Assembly: GCF_014203395.1 (NCBI RefSeq)
Contig: NZ_JACHIW010000001.1
Coordinates: 186,001-250,000, forward strand
Length of the DNA stretch: 64,000 nucleotides
From: Saccharopolyspora phatthalungensis
Lineage (GTDB): Bacteria > Actinomycetota > Actinomycetes > Mycobacteriales > Pseudonocardiaceae
Direction: 5' to 3'
Positions within the stretch are counted from its first letter, which is position 1, and the number at the start of each line of letters is the position of its first letter. Below the pieces are notes generated by a model. That model did not search any database. It saw only the letters and a program-made list of their open reading frames with translations, and was not told the origin of the DNA. A program made the position numbers and the translations under genes. This document shows positions 20,142 to 28,840 of the stretch, one piece after another.

Positions 20142-20170
20142 GATCGGGTGAACATGATGTTCACCCGATC
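20142..20170. terminator. 29-bp perfect palindrome downstream of hisG
   Basis: Two 14-bp arms, GATCGGGTGAACAT (20142-20155) and its complement (20157-20170), are separated by one base, 34 bp past the hisG stop. It can fold as a hairpin in hisG mRNA but, with almost no loop space, it could equally be a protein-binding operator facing the VOC gene promoter region (19953-20141). Confidence 0.5.
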
Positions 20171-20203
20171 AGACCAGCGCGAACGGTGAGTACATGCCCC
20201 GGG

Positions 20204-21052
20204 TCAGAGGCGGCAGGCACGGATGTCGGACGACAGGATCGCCTTGGCACCGACCGCGGCAAGCCGGTCCATGATCGCCGGGGCCTCCTTACGGGAGACC
20301 ATCGCGCGCACCGCCACCCAGCGGTCGTCGGCCAGCGGCGACATGGTCGGCGACTCCAGGCCCGGGGTCATCTTGGTGGCGGCGTCGAGCAGGTCGCGCG
20401 GGCAGTTGTAGTCCAGCATCACGTACTGCTGGGCGAACACCACGCCCTGCAGCCGGGCGACGAGCTGGTTCTTGGCCTGCTCTTCGTCCGAACCGCGCCG
20501 CTCGATCACCACCGCCTCGGAGCTGCAGATCGAGTCGCCGAAGGCGACCAGCCCGTGCTGGCGCAGCGTGCGGCCGGAGCCGACCACGTCGGCGATGGCG
20601 TCGGCGACGCCGAGCTGGATGGAGATCTCCACCGCGCCATCGAGCCGGATGACATCGGCCGTCACGCCGTGCCGCGCGAGGTCGTCGGCGACCAGTTTCG
20701 GGTAGGACGTGGCGATCCGTTTGTCCTGCAGGTCGGCCACGGTCCAGTCATGCGGGCCGGCCGGCGCGGCGTAGCGGAACGTGGAGCCGCCGAAGCCGAG
20801 GGCGAGCCGCTCCTGCACCGGTGCGCCGGAGTCGCGGGCCAGGTCGCGACCGGTGAGCCCGAGGTCGAGCTCGCCGGAGCCGACGTAGATCGCGATGTCC
20901 TTCGGGCGCAGGAAGAAGAACTCGACCTCGTTGGCGGTGTCCAGGACGGTCAGGTCCCGCTGCTCATGGCGCTGCCGGTACCCGGCTTCCGCGAGCATCT
21001 CGGATGCGGGACCGGCCAGCGTGCCCTTGTTGGGCACAGCCACACGCAACAT
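20204..21052 (-). CDS. hisG: ATP phosphoribosyltransferase (long form)
   Basis: First committed enzyme of histidine synthesis: condenses ATP with PRPP. The 282 residues are the hexameric long form: [15 protein letters not shown] at the N-terminus, the PRPP-binding loop [15 protein letters not shown] sequence ([15 protein letters not shown]), and a C-terminal ACT-like regulatory domain for histidine feedback (from about residue 210, [15 protein letters not shown]). No hisZ is needed. It lies 35 bp after hisE in the order hisE-hisG seen in actinobacteria. Confidence 0.97.
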   Translation of the reverse strand: MLRVAVPNKGTLAGPASEMLAEAGYRQRHEQRDLTVLDTANEVEFFFLRPKDIAIYVGSGELDLGLTGRDLARDSGAPVQERLALGFGGSTFRYAAPAGPHDWTVADLQDKRIATSYPKLVADDLARHGVTADVIRLDGAVEISIQLGVADAIADVVGSGRTLRQHGLVAFGDSICSSEAVVIERRGSDEEQAKNQLVARLQGVVFAQQYVMLDYNCPRDLLDAATKMTPGLESPTMSPLADDRWVAVRAMVSRKEAPAIMDRLAAVGAKAILSSDIRACRL

Positions 21053-21087
21053 GGGACTCGATCTCCTCGGTTATTCCTGGGTTGGGT

Positions 21088-21351
21088 TCACAGGTAGCGG
21101 TAGACGTCCTCAAGGGACAGTCCGCGCCCCAGCATGATGACCTGCAGCCGGTACAGCAGCTGCGAGATCTCTTCGGCGAGCTGTTCGTCCGACTCGTGCT
21201 CGGCGGCGATCCACACTTCGCCGGCTTCTTCGAGGACCTTCTTGCCCTGGGCGTGCACCCCGGCATCGAGCGCGGCCACGGTCGACGAGCCCTCCGGGCG
21301 GGTACGGGCTCGTTCCTGCAGTTCGGCGAACAACTCGTCGAAGGTCTTCAC
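21088..21351 (-). CDS. hisE: Phosphoribosyl-ATP pyrophosphatase
   Basis: 87-residue all-alpha MazG-fold enzyme for the second step of histidine synthesis. It starts [18 protein letters not shown] and contains the metal-binding [18 protein letters not shown] and [14 protein letters not shown] helices. I prefer GTG 21351, with AAGGA 9 nt upstream; ATG 21369 (MQGSCT) would add six residues and resembles annotations in mycobacteria. Cotranscribed with hisG. Confidence 0.95.
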   Translation of the reverse strand: MKTFDELFAELQERARTRPEGSSTVAALDAGVHAQGKKVLEEAGEVWIAAEHESDEQLAEEISQLLYRLQVIMLGRGLSLEDVYRYL

Positions 21352-21441
21352 AGTGCACGATCCTTGCATCTCGGGTCGCCGAACTCGACGGCGGACCCGT
21401 TCATTGCGGGGTGCGTCACGACGCATCACCGGCAAGCCACC

Positions 21442-22416
21442 TCACCGAAACCCGGTGGTCGCCTCCAGTACCGCGCCCAGCGTGTCCTTGATCATCGCCA
21501 GCGCGGCGCCCCGCGGGCTCGACCGGCCGCCGGAAACGGCGACCACACCGGCTTCGCCGCAGTCGTAGCGCACCGCCTTCTCCGGCCCGACCAGCGCCCC
21601 GAGCGGACTCGCCACCGGCTCGGCGCGCAGCTCCACGCGCACCAGGCCGGGCTCGTCGAGCGTCGCGCCGGCGACCTGCCGGAGCCGATGCCCGTCCGCG
21701 ACGGGCGGCAACGGCTCGCGGATCGGCTCGGCCTCGACCGTGGTGTCCGCCACGTCCCAGCCCCACAGCAGGCCGGCGAGCAGCCGCAGTTTGGTGGCGG
21801 CGTCCTTGCCGGAGAGGTCGGCGGCGGGGTCGGCCTCGGCGATCCCGCGGCGCCGCGCTTCGGTGACCGCCGCGGCGAGGTCGTGCCCGGCGGCGAGCTG
21901 GTCGAGGACGAAGGTGGCGGTGCCGTTCAGGCAGCCCTGCACCGCGCGGACGTCGAAGCCGCGCAGCACCGATCGGGCCAGGTCACCGGCGGGCATCGCG
22001 GCACCGGTCGCGCCGGAGATCCGCACCGACCGCCGGGCCTGTCGAGCGGTCGCGTCGAGCTGCCGCCAGTGGGTGAGCAGGTGCGACTTGGTCGCGGTCA
22101 CGACGTGCGCACCCTGCTGGAGGGCTTGCAGCGCGTCCAGCGCGGGTTGGTCGCCGCCGTCGGACGGGACGGCCTGCGCCAGCACGCGGGCTCCGGCGCG
22201 GGCCAGCAGTTCGGCGAGCTCTTCGGCGGGTGTCCACTGCTCGCGGGGCGGCACGACACCATCGATCTCGGCCTGGGTGCTCCGGCCACGGACCGCGACA
22301 ACACGCAGGTCGGCGCCGTACTGGTCGCGCCACTGCGCGTGGTGCTGCCGCACGAGTTCGACGTACTGCTGCCCGACCGGGCCGTAGCCGACCAGCACGA
22401 TCGGCACGTCGATCAT
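21442..22416 (-). CDS. Homoserine dehydrogenase-like protein
   Basis: 324 residues. Rossmann start IVLVGYGPVGQQYVELV, then VVTATKSHLL (in place of the usual VVTANKA), CLNGTATFVLDQLA (matching the GILNGTTNYIL signature) and IAEADPAADLSGKDAATKLRLLAGL, which retains the conserved acidic residues and the active-site Lys. It lacks the C-terminal ACT domain, so it should not be threonine-inhibited. Departures from consensus suggest a divergent hom-type enzyme, perhaps for another beta-semialdehyde. Its ATG shares one base with the stop codon of the HAD gene (TGATG). Confidence 0.82.
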   Translation of the reverse strand: MIDVPIVLVGYGPVGQQYVELVRQHHAQWRDQYGADLRVVAVRGRSTQAEIDGVVPPREQWTPAEELAELLARAGARVLAQAVPSDGGDQPALDALQALQQGAHVVTATKSHLLTHWRQLDATARQARRSVRISGATGAAMPAGDLARSVLRGFDVRAVQGCLNGTATFVLDQLAAGHDLAAAVTEARRRGIAEADPAADLSGKDAATKLRLLAGLLWGWDVADTTVEAEPIREPLPPVADGHRLRQVAGATLDEPGLVRVELRAEPVASPLGALVGPEKAVRYDCGEAGVVAVSGGRSSPRGAALAMIKDTLGAVLEATTGFR

Positions 22417-23105
22417 CAGGCCGCCCGGGTGAACAGCTCGCCGAGCGCGGCGAAGTCCACGTCCTCCAACGAATCGCGCAGCACTCGATGCGGGCCGGGC
22501 TGCAACGGCACCTCGCACGGGATGGCGATCACCAAGCAGCCGGCTGCCTCGGCGGAGGCCACGCCGGTCGGCGAATCCTCGATCGCGACGCATTCCGCGG
22601 GGTCCACGCCGAGCAGCCGCGCGGCCTTCAGGTACGGCTCGGGGTGGGGTTTGTTGTTGCCGCCCACCTCGTCGCCGCAGACCGTCACGTCGAACGAGTC
22701 CCGGCCGAGGGTCTCCAGCGCTTTCTCGGTCAGCGAGCGGATCGTGGAGGTCACCAGCGCGGTGGGGATGCCCAGCGAGCGGGCCCCGCGCAGCGCTTCC
22801 GGCCCGCCCGGCCGCCACGGCAGGCCCAGCTCGAACAGCTCCACCATCCGCGCCGCGACCCACTGCGAGGCCGCGTCCACCTCGGCGTCGCTGTCCGGAA
22901 TTCCGACGTCCGCCAACAACATCCGCATGCTGCGGGTCATGTTGGAGCCGACCATCGCTTCCCTGGTGGCTTCGGTGAGCGCGCCCCCGCGATGCTTCGC
23001 GTAGTCGTCCAGCGCGACGGACCACAGCTTCTCGGAGTCGACGAGCGTGCCGTCCATGTCGAACAGCACTGCGGCGGGCGAGTTCTGACCAGCGTCGCAG
23101 GTCAC
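22416..23105 (-). CDS. HAD-superfamily phosphatase (beta-phosphoglucomutase-like)
   Basis: 229 residues from GTG 23105, which has GGAG 8 nt upstream; an ATG at 23159 is possible but unconserved. HAD motif I is VLFDMDGTLVDSE (two Asp), motif II ALVTSTIRS (Thr/Ser), motif III Lys in GGNNKPHPEPYLKAA and motif IV AIEDSPTGVASAEAAG. A helical cap between motifs I and II places it in subfamily I. Leads an apparent leftward operon HAD-hom-hisE-hisG; the physiological phosphate ester is unknown. Confidence 0.88.
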   Translation of the reverse strand: MTCDAGQNSPAAVLFDMDGTLVDSEKLWSVALDDYAKHRGGALTEATREAMVGSNMTRSMRMLLADVGIPDSDAEVDAASQWVAARMVELFELGLPWRPGGPEALRGARSLGIPTALVTSTIRSLTEKALETLGRDSFDVTVCGDEVGGNNKPHPEPYLKAARLLGVDPAECVAIEDSPTGVASAEAAGCLVIAIPCEVPLQPGPHRVLRDSLEDVDFAALGELFTRAA

Positions 23106-23571
23106 GCAGGAGTCTCCGTTCCGGACAGGTGTGGGCCAGGGCAACCCCCAGTACAGCACCCGGGGACCGATCGCTCCCAGCGAAAGTGTTCAATCCCTCG
23201 TCCGGAGCCCCGGTAAATGCCCACGATCGGAGCAACCGCGGTGCGGCACGGCACCTGTTTTTTCCGCGTGAAACGCGCCGTTCACCTACTTTTTCGCGGG
23301 TGCGGCTCGCCCAACTATCCGCCCAGGAAGCAGTGGGCCTCCGGCGGCCGAGCCGGACGAAATCCTCCACTGTGGACGACTTTTCGGCGCCACTGGGCGA
23401 CAAAGCTCGCCGACACCTTGTCCACATAGGATCATTAGCGCGCGCCGCCGCGTTCAGTCCGAAGGAGACATTCGAAATTCCCAGCGTGGCGCGGATTTTC
23501 CTGGTGCGTGCGGCGGTGACTGGTCGCGATGCCAGCTCAACGACAACACGCAACCGGGTTCTGGCCCGTCC
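23106..23571. other. 466-bp intergenic region, no convincing gene
   Basis: Lies between two leftward units. Open frames on the plus strand here have no ribosome site, no recognisable domain and mixed codon use. T-rich tracts near 23258-23263 and 23292-23296 and the lower GC around 23240-23460 are compatible with the promoter of the HAD-hisG operon and with the end of the 23572 transcript. No hairpin terminator was found. Confidence 0.45.
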
Positions 23572-25977
23572 CTAGATCACGCCTCGGTGCTGTAGGTAGC
23601 GGAACACCGCGATGCCGGGCAGGACCGGGAGCCAGTAGGTCAGCAGGCGGGAGACCAGCACTGCCGTCACGGCCGCGGTCGCCGGCACGCCCATGGCGCC
23701 GAGGCCCGCCAGCAGCGCGGCCTCCACGGCGCCGAGTCCGCCGGGCGACGGCACGAGATGGCCCAAGGTGCTTCCGACGATGAACACGACCGTCACGGCC
23801 GTCCAGGAGAACTCCGTGTGGAACGCGGCCAGCGAGGCGGCCAGGCCGAGGCCCGACACGACGAGATAGCCGAACGCGCCGCCGAACAGCTGGACGGCGC
23901 GGACCGGGTGACGCAGCGTGTCGAGCAGTTCGCGGCCGACCTCGCCCGCCGGCCGGACGATCCGGCGCCGGCCCCACGGCGAGCCGACCACCACCGCACC
24001 CACGACGACCACCGCGATAGCGCCCACCACGACCGGCCAGCCGGTCGGGATCGACAGGGTGGTGAACGTTCCCGACATGCCCGCGCCGAATGCGCCGATC
24101 ACGGCCACGACGAACGCCACCGCCCCGGTGCCCGCCTGGTTCAGCAGCGTCACCCCGACCGCCAGCGGCCGACGCAGCCCAAGGCGCTCCATGTACACCA
24201 CGTTGATGCCGAAGAACCCGGCTCCGCCGGGCGTGGTGCGACCGGTGAACGCGGCGGCCAGCTGCACGAGGAACGTGCGCCAGAATGGCAACGGGATCCG
24301 GCTGGAGCCCTGCACGGAGATCGACGACAGCAGGATGGCCAAGAAGCCGGTAAACACGACGACCGCCAGCCAAACCCAGTTGGCGTGCTGCACCGCCGTC
24401 AGCACCTCGCCCATGCTGGACAGCTCCGGGAGCAGCAGGTACACCGCAGCACCGATGAGCAGCAGGCCGATCACGGTGATCGGGCGGACCGGCGAGCGGA
24501 AACCCGGAATCGGCAGGCCGAGACCGTCGGCCAGCGTCTCGCGCAGCTCGGCCAGCAGGTAGCGCCTGCGCTCGGCCTGATTCCGGATGCGGCGCGGCAG
24601 GGCCAGCGGGATCAGGTTGCGCAGCGCGGCCGCGAGTTGCTCGCGCGGCAACGCGCGGATGGCGGTGGACACTGTCCGCTCGGTGCCGACGACCGACGCC
24701 AGCGAAATCAGCGCCTCGGCCAGGTCCTGGGCGCAACGCGCCTCGTCGGCGCCCGCGTGGCTGAACGTGAAGCTCAGCAGCCAGGGGCGGTTCTCGTTAT
24801 CCACCAGGATGTTCTTCGCGCGCAGGTCGTGGTGGGCGATGCGGGCCGCGGCCAGCGCCGCCAGCTGCGCCCAGATCGCGGCCAGCAACTCGTCGTCGAT
24901 CTCGGCGCCCCGCAGCTCCGACAGCCGGCGCCCGGACACTTCGTACACCACCAGGAGCGCAGGCGCGTGCTTGACGTCGCAGGCCAGCACTACCTGCGGG
25001 GTGCGCACCCCGGCGCGTTCGGCGAGCAGGGTCACGTATGCCTCGTGCTCCACCTCGTGGTGCGGGGTCGACAGCTGCGGCTCGTCCTGCACGTCGAGCA
25101 GCGTGAGCAGCCGCTTGATCTTGTACCAGGACCCCGCCCGCCGGCTCATCCGGCGCACCACCTTGACCCGCAGCGTCCGCCCGTCCTCGGTGTCCACCCC
25201 GAACTCGCGCGGCGCCAGCGACCGGTGCCGCAACGCGACGATCGAGGCCGGCTTCAGCCCGGCCAGCTCCAGCTCCTCGTAGATCACCTGGTCGGACACC
25301 TTGCGCCCGGGTGCGCCCCAGACGACGTGGCAGAGCATTCCGACGCCCCATCCCAGCAGCGCGCCAGCGAGGACGCCCAACGGCAGGTGCCCGCCCAGGT
25401 GGACCGCGGCGATGCCGACCAGCGCGGTCAACCACCACCCGACATAGCGCGCCAGGCCGCCCAAGTAGGGCGAGGCGACCACGGTCAACGCCGCCACGAC
25501 GGCCACTTCATCGGCGGGGAACGGAAACCCGCCCGCCGGTCCGATGTAGGGCTCGACCACCGGACGAAGCCCCAGCACGTGATGCATGACCTGCGCCAAG
25601 CCCCAGGACAACGCGCCCGACGCCGTGCACAGCAGCGCCACCCGGATCCAGCCGAAGTACAGCGCCACCACGGCCACTCCGGCGATCCCGGCCCAGGTCC
25701 CGAGCCAGGTCAGCACCACCCACAGCGGGTCGGAGATCGCCGGGATCCGCCCCAGCTGCTGGTAGATCGCCAGCTCGACGGGGTTGGGCGACACCAGCGC
25801 CAGCAACACGCTCAGCGTGAGCAGCCCACCGGCCAAGGCCAGCTGGAGGAGGTCCGCGGGCCGCCGCCCGATCGACAACCGCAGCCGGGACCTCGGGGAT
25901 ATCCCGGTCCCCTCGCTCGGTGACGGTTCAGTGCTGTCCACTTGCCGGATCGGGTTCCCTCGTCCGCTGACACCCAC
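23572..25977 (-). CDS. Three-module membrane protein: PAP2-like, kinase-like, LPG-synthase-like
   Basis: 801 residues. Residues 45-235 are about six membrane segments with a PAP2-type pattern (LAQVMHHVLGLRPVVEPYIG, GGFPFPADEVAVVAALTVV). Residues 250-480 are cytosolic and kinase/RIO-like: Lys in LRVKVVRR, Glu-containing HEVEHEAYVTLLAERAGV, and HHDLRAKNILVDNENRPWLLSFTF, where the final Asp of DFG is replaced. Residues 505-801 are the eight-helix UPF0104/lysylphosphatidylglycerol-synthase membrane domain (FTGRTTPGGAGFFGINVVYMERLG; VPSPGGLGAVEAALL). The family probably flips or modifies envelope lipids; the donor domain for aminoacylation is absent. Confidence 0.85.
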   Translation of the reverse strand: MGVSGRGNPIRQVDSTEPSPSEGTGISPRSRLRLSIGRRPADLLQLALAGGLLTLSVLLALVSPNPVELAIYQQLGRIPAISDPLWVVLTWLGTWAGIAGVAVVALYFGWIRVALLCTASGALSWGLAQVMHHVLGLRPVVEPYIGPAGGFPFPADEVAVVAALTVVASPYLGGLARYVGWWLTALVGIAAVHLGGHLPLGVLAGALLGWGVGMLCHVVWGAPGRKVSDQVIYEELELAGLKPASIVALRHRSLAPREFGVDTEDGRTLRVKVVRRMSRRAGSWYKIKRLLTLLDVQDEPQLSTPHHEVEHEAYVTLLAERAGVRTPQVVLACDVKHAPALLVVYEVSGRRLSELRGAEIDDELLAAIWAQLAALAAARIAHHDLRAKNILVDNENRPWLLSFTFSHAGADEARCAQDLAEALISLASVVGTERTVSTAIRALPREQLAAALRNLIPLALPRRIRNQAERRRYLLAELRETLADGLGLPIPGFRSPVRPITVIGLLLIGAAVYLLLPELSSMGEVLTAVQHANWVWLAVVVFTGFLAILLSSISVQGSSRIPLPFWRTFLVQLAAAFTGRTTPGGAGFFGINVVYMERLGLRRPLAVGVTLLNQAGTGAVAFVVAVIGAFGAGMSGTFTTLSIPTGWPVVVGAIAVVVVGAVVVGSPWGRRRIVRPAGEVGRELLDTLRHPVRAVQLFGGAFGYLVVSGLGLAASLAAFHTEFSWTAVTVVFIVGSTLGHLVPSPGGLGAVEAALLAGLGAMGVPATAAVTAVLVSRLLTYWLPVLPGIAVFRYLQHRGVI

Positions 25978-26094
25978 GGTGACTTGGGTAAAGGGTCTTG
26001 CCCGGGAAACGTCACGTCAAACCGGCGGCCGCGTTCGCCCGTGGCTGATCATGCACACTGCGGGATGTCGGAAGCTCGCGTCGGCGCGGCGTCG

Positions 26095-26106
26095 TAGGCT
26101 GACCCA
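26095..26106 (+). promoter_or_regulatory. Candidate leaderless -10 element of the PAC2 gene
   Basis: TAGGCT at 26095-26100 followed by exactly 6 nt and the GTG start at 26107. There is no ribosome-binding sequence. Identical in hexamer and spacing to the element in front of the SDR gene (4239-4250). Confidence 0.5.
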
Positions 26107-27012
26107 GTGACCGATCGCGACGCACACACCACTGAACAACCTCGCGAGGAACTGCCCGAACTGACCGATCCGATCGTGGTCAGCGCATTCGAGGGCTGGA
26201 ATGACGCCGGGGACGCCGCCAGCTCCGCGATCGAGCACCTGCAGCTCATCTGGGATGCGACGCCGTTGGGCGAGGTCGACCCGGACCCGTACTACGACTT
26301 CCAGGTCACCCGCCCCACGGTCAAGCTGGTGGACGGCATCACCCGCAAGGTCACCTGGCCGACCACTCGGTTGACGGTCTGCCGCCCGCCCGGCTGCGAT
26401 CATGATGTGGTGCTGGTGCATGGAATCGAGCCGAACATGCGCTGGCGGGCGTTCTGCACCGAACTCGTCGAGCAGATCGAGCGGCTCGGGGCCCGTACCG
26501 TGGTCACGCTCGGTGCGCTGCTCGCGGACGCGCCGCATACCCGGCCGGTGCCGGTCAGCGGCGCGGCTTACGACACCGACTCCGCCGCCCGGTACGGCCT
26601 GGAGCGCTCCCGCTACGAGGGCCCGACCGGCATCGTCGGGGTGTTCCAGGACGCCTGTGTGCAGGCCGGGATTCCGGCGATCTCGTTCTGGGCGGCGGTG
26701 CCGCACTACGTGTCGCAGCCGCCGTCGCCGAAGGCGACGCTGGCGCTGCTGCACCGGGTCGAGGACGCGCTCGACGTCGAGGTACCGCTGGGCAACCTGC
26801 CCGAGCAGGCCGAGGAGTGGGAGCAGACCGTCAGCGAGATGGCGGAAGAGGACGAGGACGTCCGCAACTACGTTCGCGCCCTGGAGGAGCGCGGGGACGC
26901 GGAGGTGAAGCTGACCGAGGCCAGCGGCGACGCCATCGCGGCGGAGTTCGAGCGCTACTTGCGGCGCCGCGGCCCCGGTGGCAAGGGCCCGCTGGGCCCC
27001 GGCCCCGGCTGA
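26107..27012 (+). CDS. PAC2 family protein
   Basis: 301 residues, syntenic with Rv2125. The PAC2 core is visible as ELTDPIVVSAFEGWNDAGDAASSAIEHL near the N-terminus, the VVLVHGIEPNMRW strand-loop and RTVVTLGALLADAPHTRPVPVSG. Eukaryotic and archaeal relatives chaperone proteasome alpha-ring assembly, which is notable on a proteasome-bearing chromosome, but bacterial members have no proven role there. The C-terminus is acidic then Arg/Gly/Pro-rich. Ends at a 40-bp palindromic terminator facing mshC. Confidence 0.9.
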   Translation: MTDRDAHTTEQPREELPELTDPIVVSAFEGWNDAGDAASSAIEHLQLIWDATPLGEVDPDPYYDFQVTRPTVKLVDGITRKVTWPTTRLTVCRPPGCDHDVVLVHGIEPNMRWRAFCTELVEQIERLGARTVVTLGALLADAPHTRPVPVSGAAYDTDSAARYGLERSRYEGPTGIVGVFQDACVQAGIPAISFWAAVPHYVSQPPSPKATLALLHRVEDALDVEVPLGNLPEQAEEWEQTVSEMAEEDEDVRNYVRALEERGDAEVKLTEASGDAIAAEFERYLRRRGPGGKGPLGPGPG

Positions 27013-27017
27013 CCGGT

Positions 27018-27057
27018 GATTTCAATGGAAACCGGCGCGCCGGTTTCCATTGAAATC
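27018..27057. terminator. 40-bp perfect palindrome between PAC2 gene and mshC
   Basis: The 20-bp arm GATTTCAATGGAAACCGGCG (27018-27037) is followed directly by its exact complement (27038-27057). It sits 5 bp past the PAC2 stop and 9 bp before the mshC stop, so it most likely terminates both convergent transcripts. A related core, GATTTCAACGGAAA, recurs in the hairpin at 63740-63781. Confidence 0.75.
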
Positions 27058-27066
27058 GCCCTGCTT

Positions 27067-28302
27067 CTAGAGCTCGACGCCGAGGAGCGCGTCGACGGCG
27101 GTGCGGATCAGCCGCGGCGCGTTCCGGTCGGAGCCACCGCCGGCAAGCGCTTCGTCGGCCCAGGCGTCGACCGCGCGTAACGCCTGCTGGGTGTCCAGGT
27201 CGTCGGCCAGCCGCTCGCGCAGCCGCGCGACCGTCGGTTCCGCCGCCGGAGCCGCCTCCAGCGCCACGGCCTCCCGCCACCGCGCCAGGCGCGCGGTGCC
27301 GCCGGTCAGTGCGTCCGCCGTCCACGACCGGTCGGTGCGGTAGTGGCCGTCCAGCAGGGCCAGCCGGATCGCCATCGGGTCCACCCGGTCGCCGCGCAGC
27401 CGGGACACGAACACCAGGTTGCCCTTGGACTTGGACATCTTCTCGCCGTCCAGCCCGATCATCCCGGCGTGCACGTAGTGCTTGGCGAACGGGAACTCGC
27501 CGGTGAGCGACTCGGCGTGCGCGGCGCTGAACTCGTGGTGCGGGAAGATCAGGTCCGACCCGCCGCCCTGGACGTCGAAGCCGAGCCCGAGCCAGTTCAG
27601 CGCGATCACCGAACATTCCAGGTGCCAGCCCGGTCGGCCGGCGCCGAGCTCGGAGTCCCAGGACGGCTCGCCGTCGCGGGCCGCCCGCCACACCAGCGCG
27701 TCCAGCGGGTGCTCCTTGCCGGGCCGGTCCGGGTCGCCGCCGCGCTCGGCGAAAAAGGCGCGCATGGTCGTCTCGTCGTAGTTGGACTCGTAGCCGAAGC
27801 GGCCGGTGAACTGGTGCCGGAAGTAGATGTCCGGGTACTGGTCGTTGACCCGGTAGGCCGCGCCGGAGGACAGCAGTTTGCCGACCGCCTCGACGATCTC
27901 CGGGATCGACTCGACCGCGCCGATGAAGTCGGCCGGCGGTACCACCCGCAGCGCCTCCATGTCCTCGCGGAACAGCGCGGTCTCGCGCATCGCGAGCACG
28001 ATCCAGTCTTCGCGGTCGCGTTCGGCGCGCTCCAGCAGCGGATCGTCGATGTCGGTGACGTTCTGCACGTAGTGCACCTGGTGACCGTTGTCCAGCCAGA
28101 CCCGGTGGACCAGGTCGAATGCCAGGTAGGTCGCGGCATGGCCGAGATGCGTCGCGTCGTACGGGGTGATGCCGCAGACGTACATCCGCGCGACGGGCCC
28201 AGGTTCAGTGGGCCTGATCTCACCGGCGGCGGTGTCGAAGAGGTGCAGGGGGCATGGCGTGCCCGGCACCTGAGGCACGGGAACCGATGACCAGGGTTGC
28301 AT
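27067..28302 (-). CDS. mshC: Cysteine:1D-myo-inosityl-glucosamine ligase MshC
   Basis: Adds cysteine to GlcN-Ins in mycothiol synthesis, via a cysteinyl-AMP. The 411 residues form a class I aminoacyl-tRNA-synthetase-like core: zinc ligand Cys in [16 protein letters not shown] (HIGH equivalent HLGH), [10 protein letters not shown] and [12 protein letters not shown] for zinc, and KMSKS ([10 protein letters not shown]). It is shorter than CysS and lacks its anticodon-binding domain, and the [10 protein letters not shown] form is MshC-specific. Equivalent to Rv2130c. Confidence 0.96.
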   Translation of the reverse strand: MQPWSSVPVPQVPGTPCPLHLFDTAAGEIRPTEPGPVARMYVCGITPYDATHLGHAATYLAFDLVHRVWLDNGHQVHYVQNVTDIDDPLLERAERDREDWIVLAMRETALFREDMEALRVVPPADFIGAVESIPEIVEAVGKLLSSGAAYRVNDQYPDIYFRHQFTGRFGYESNYDETTMRAFFAERGGDPDRPGKEHPLDALVWRAARDGEPSWDSELGAGRPGWHLECSVIALNWLGLGFDVQGGGSDLIFPHHEFSAAHAESLTGEFPFAKHYVHAGMIGLDGEKMSKSKGNLVFVSRLRGDRVDPMAIRLALLDGHYRTDRSWTADALTGGTARLARWREAVALEAAPAAEPTVARLRERLADDLDTQQALRAVDAWADEALAGGGSDRNAPRLIRTAVDALLGVEL

Positions 28303-28840
28303 GCATCCGACCTTAAACGCCCGAGATGGGTGACCGCCCGCACCTGGACCATCACGCGTATCACATCGTGGGAAGATCGACGCCGTCCGCGAGCAACGCG
28401 AGCGTAAAAGATCTTGTCTGAATTAATGGAATTTTGGTCATTAACTAACCGAATGAGGGCGGCCAACAAGATCGATTCACAGCCGGAAACCCAAGTCTAA
28501 ATCACCCAGAGTGACCAATCGTGATCAATTCGAATTGTCACTTCGCAACACCTGCCACAAAGTGCAATCATTCATGTTAGAAAATGGAATAATCGCACGT
28601 CAGGACCCTGCGGCAAACTCGACCGGCCACCGTGAACAGTCAAATCGGACATCCGTATTGCAATAAGATCTTCACCCGAATGGCTGGACACGGCTACCAC
28701 GCTACGTATGATCAGTGCCCGCATGAAAGGACGTGGACACGAAAACGCGGCACGACAAGTCGATCAGCAGGATCCGACAATTCGTGCACCCGGAAACCGG
28801 GCGAAAAAACCCGGGCCGGCGAAGCAGGTGGAGGCGATCG
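28303..28840. promoter_or_regulatory. AT-richer control region of the betaine importer operon
   Basis: A 538-bp stretch without a supported gene, visibly richer in A/T than any flanking coding sequence, notably 28400-28660. A good housekeeping-type promoter is present: TGGACA (28685-28690), 16-bp spacer, TATGAT (28707-28712), giving a leader of about 120 nt before the GTG at 28841. I looked for but did not recognise a known riboswitch. The mshC promoter must lie at the left end. Confidence 0.5.

Noticed and set aside
23758..25923. A 721-codon plus-strand frame opposite the three-module membrane protein
   Set aside because: Extremely rich in Arg, Gln, Asp and His as expected for the complement of a hydrophobic protein; no hydrophobic core.
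28303..28840. Possible c-di-AMP (ydaO-type) or other known riboswitch upstream of the betaine importer
   Set aside because: I could not find the conserved sequence blocks of the ydaO-type or other classes I know; only the promoter is supported.
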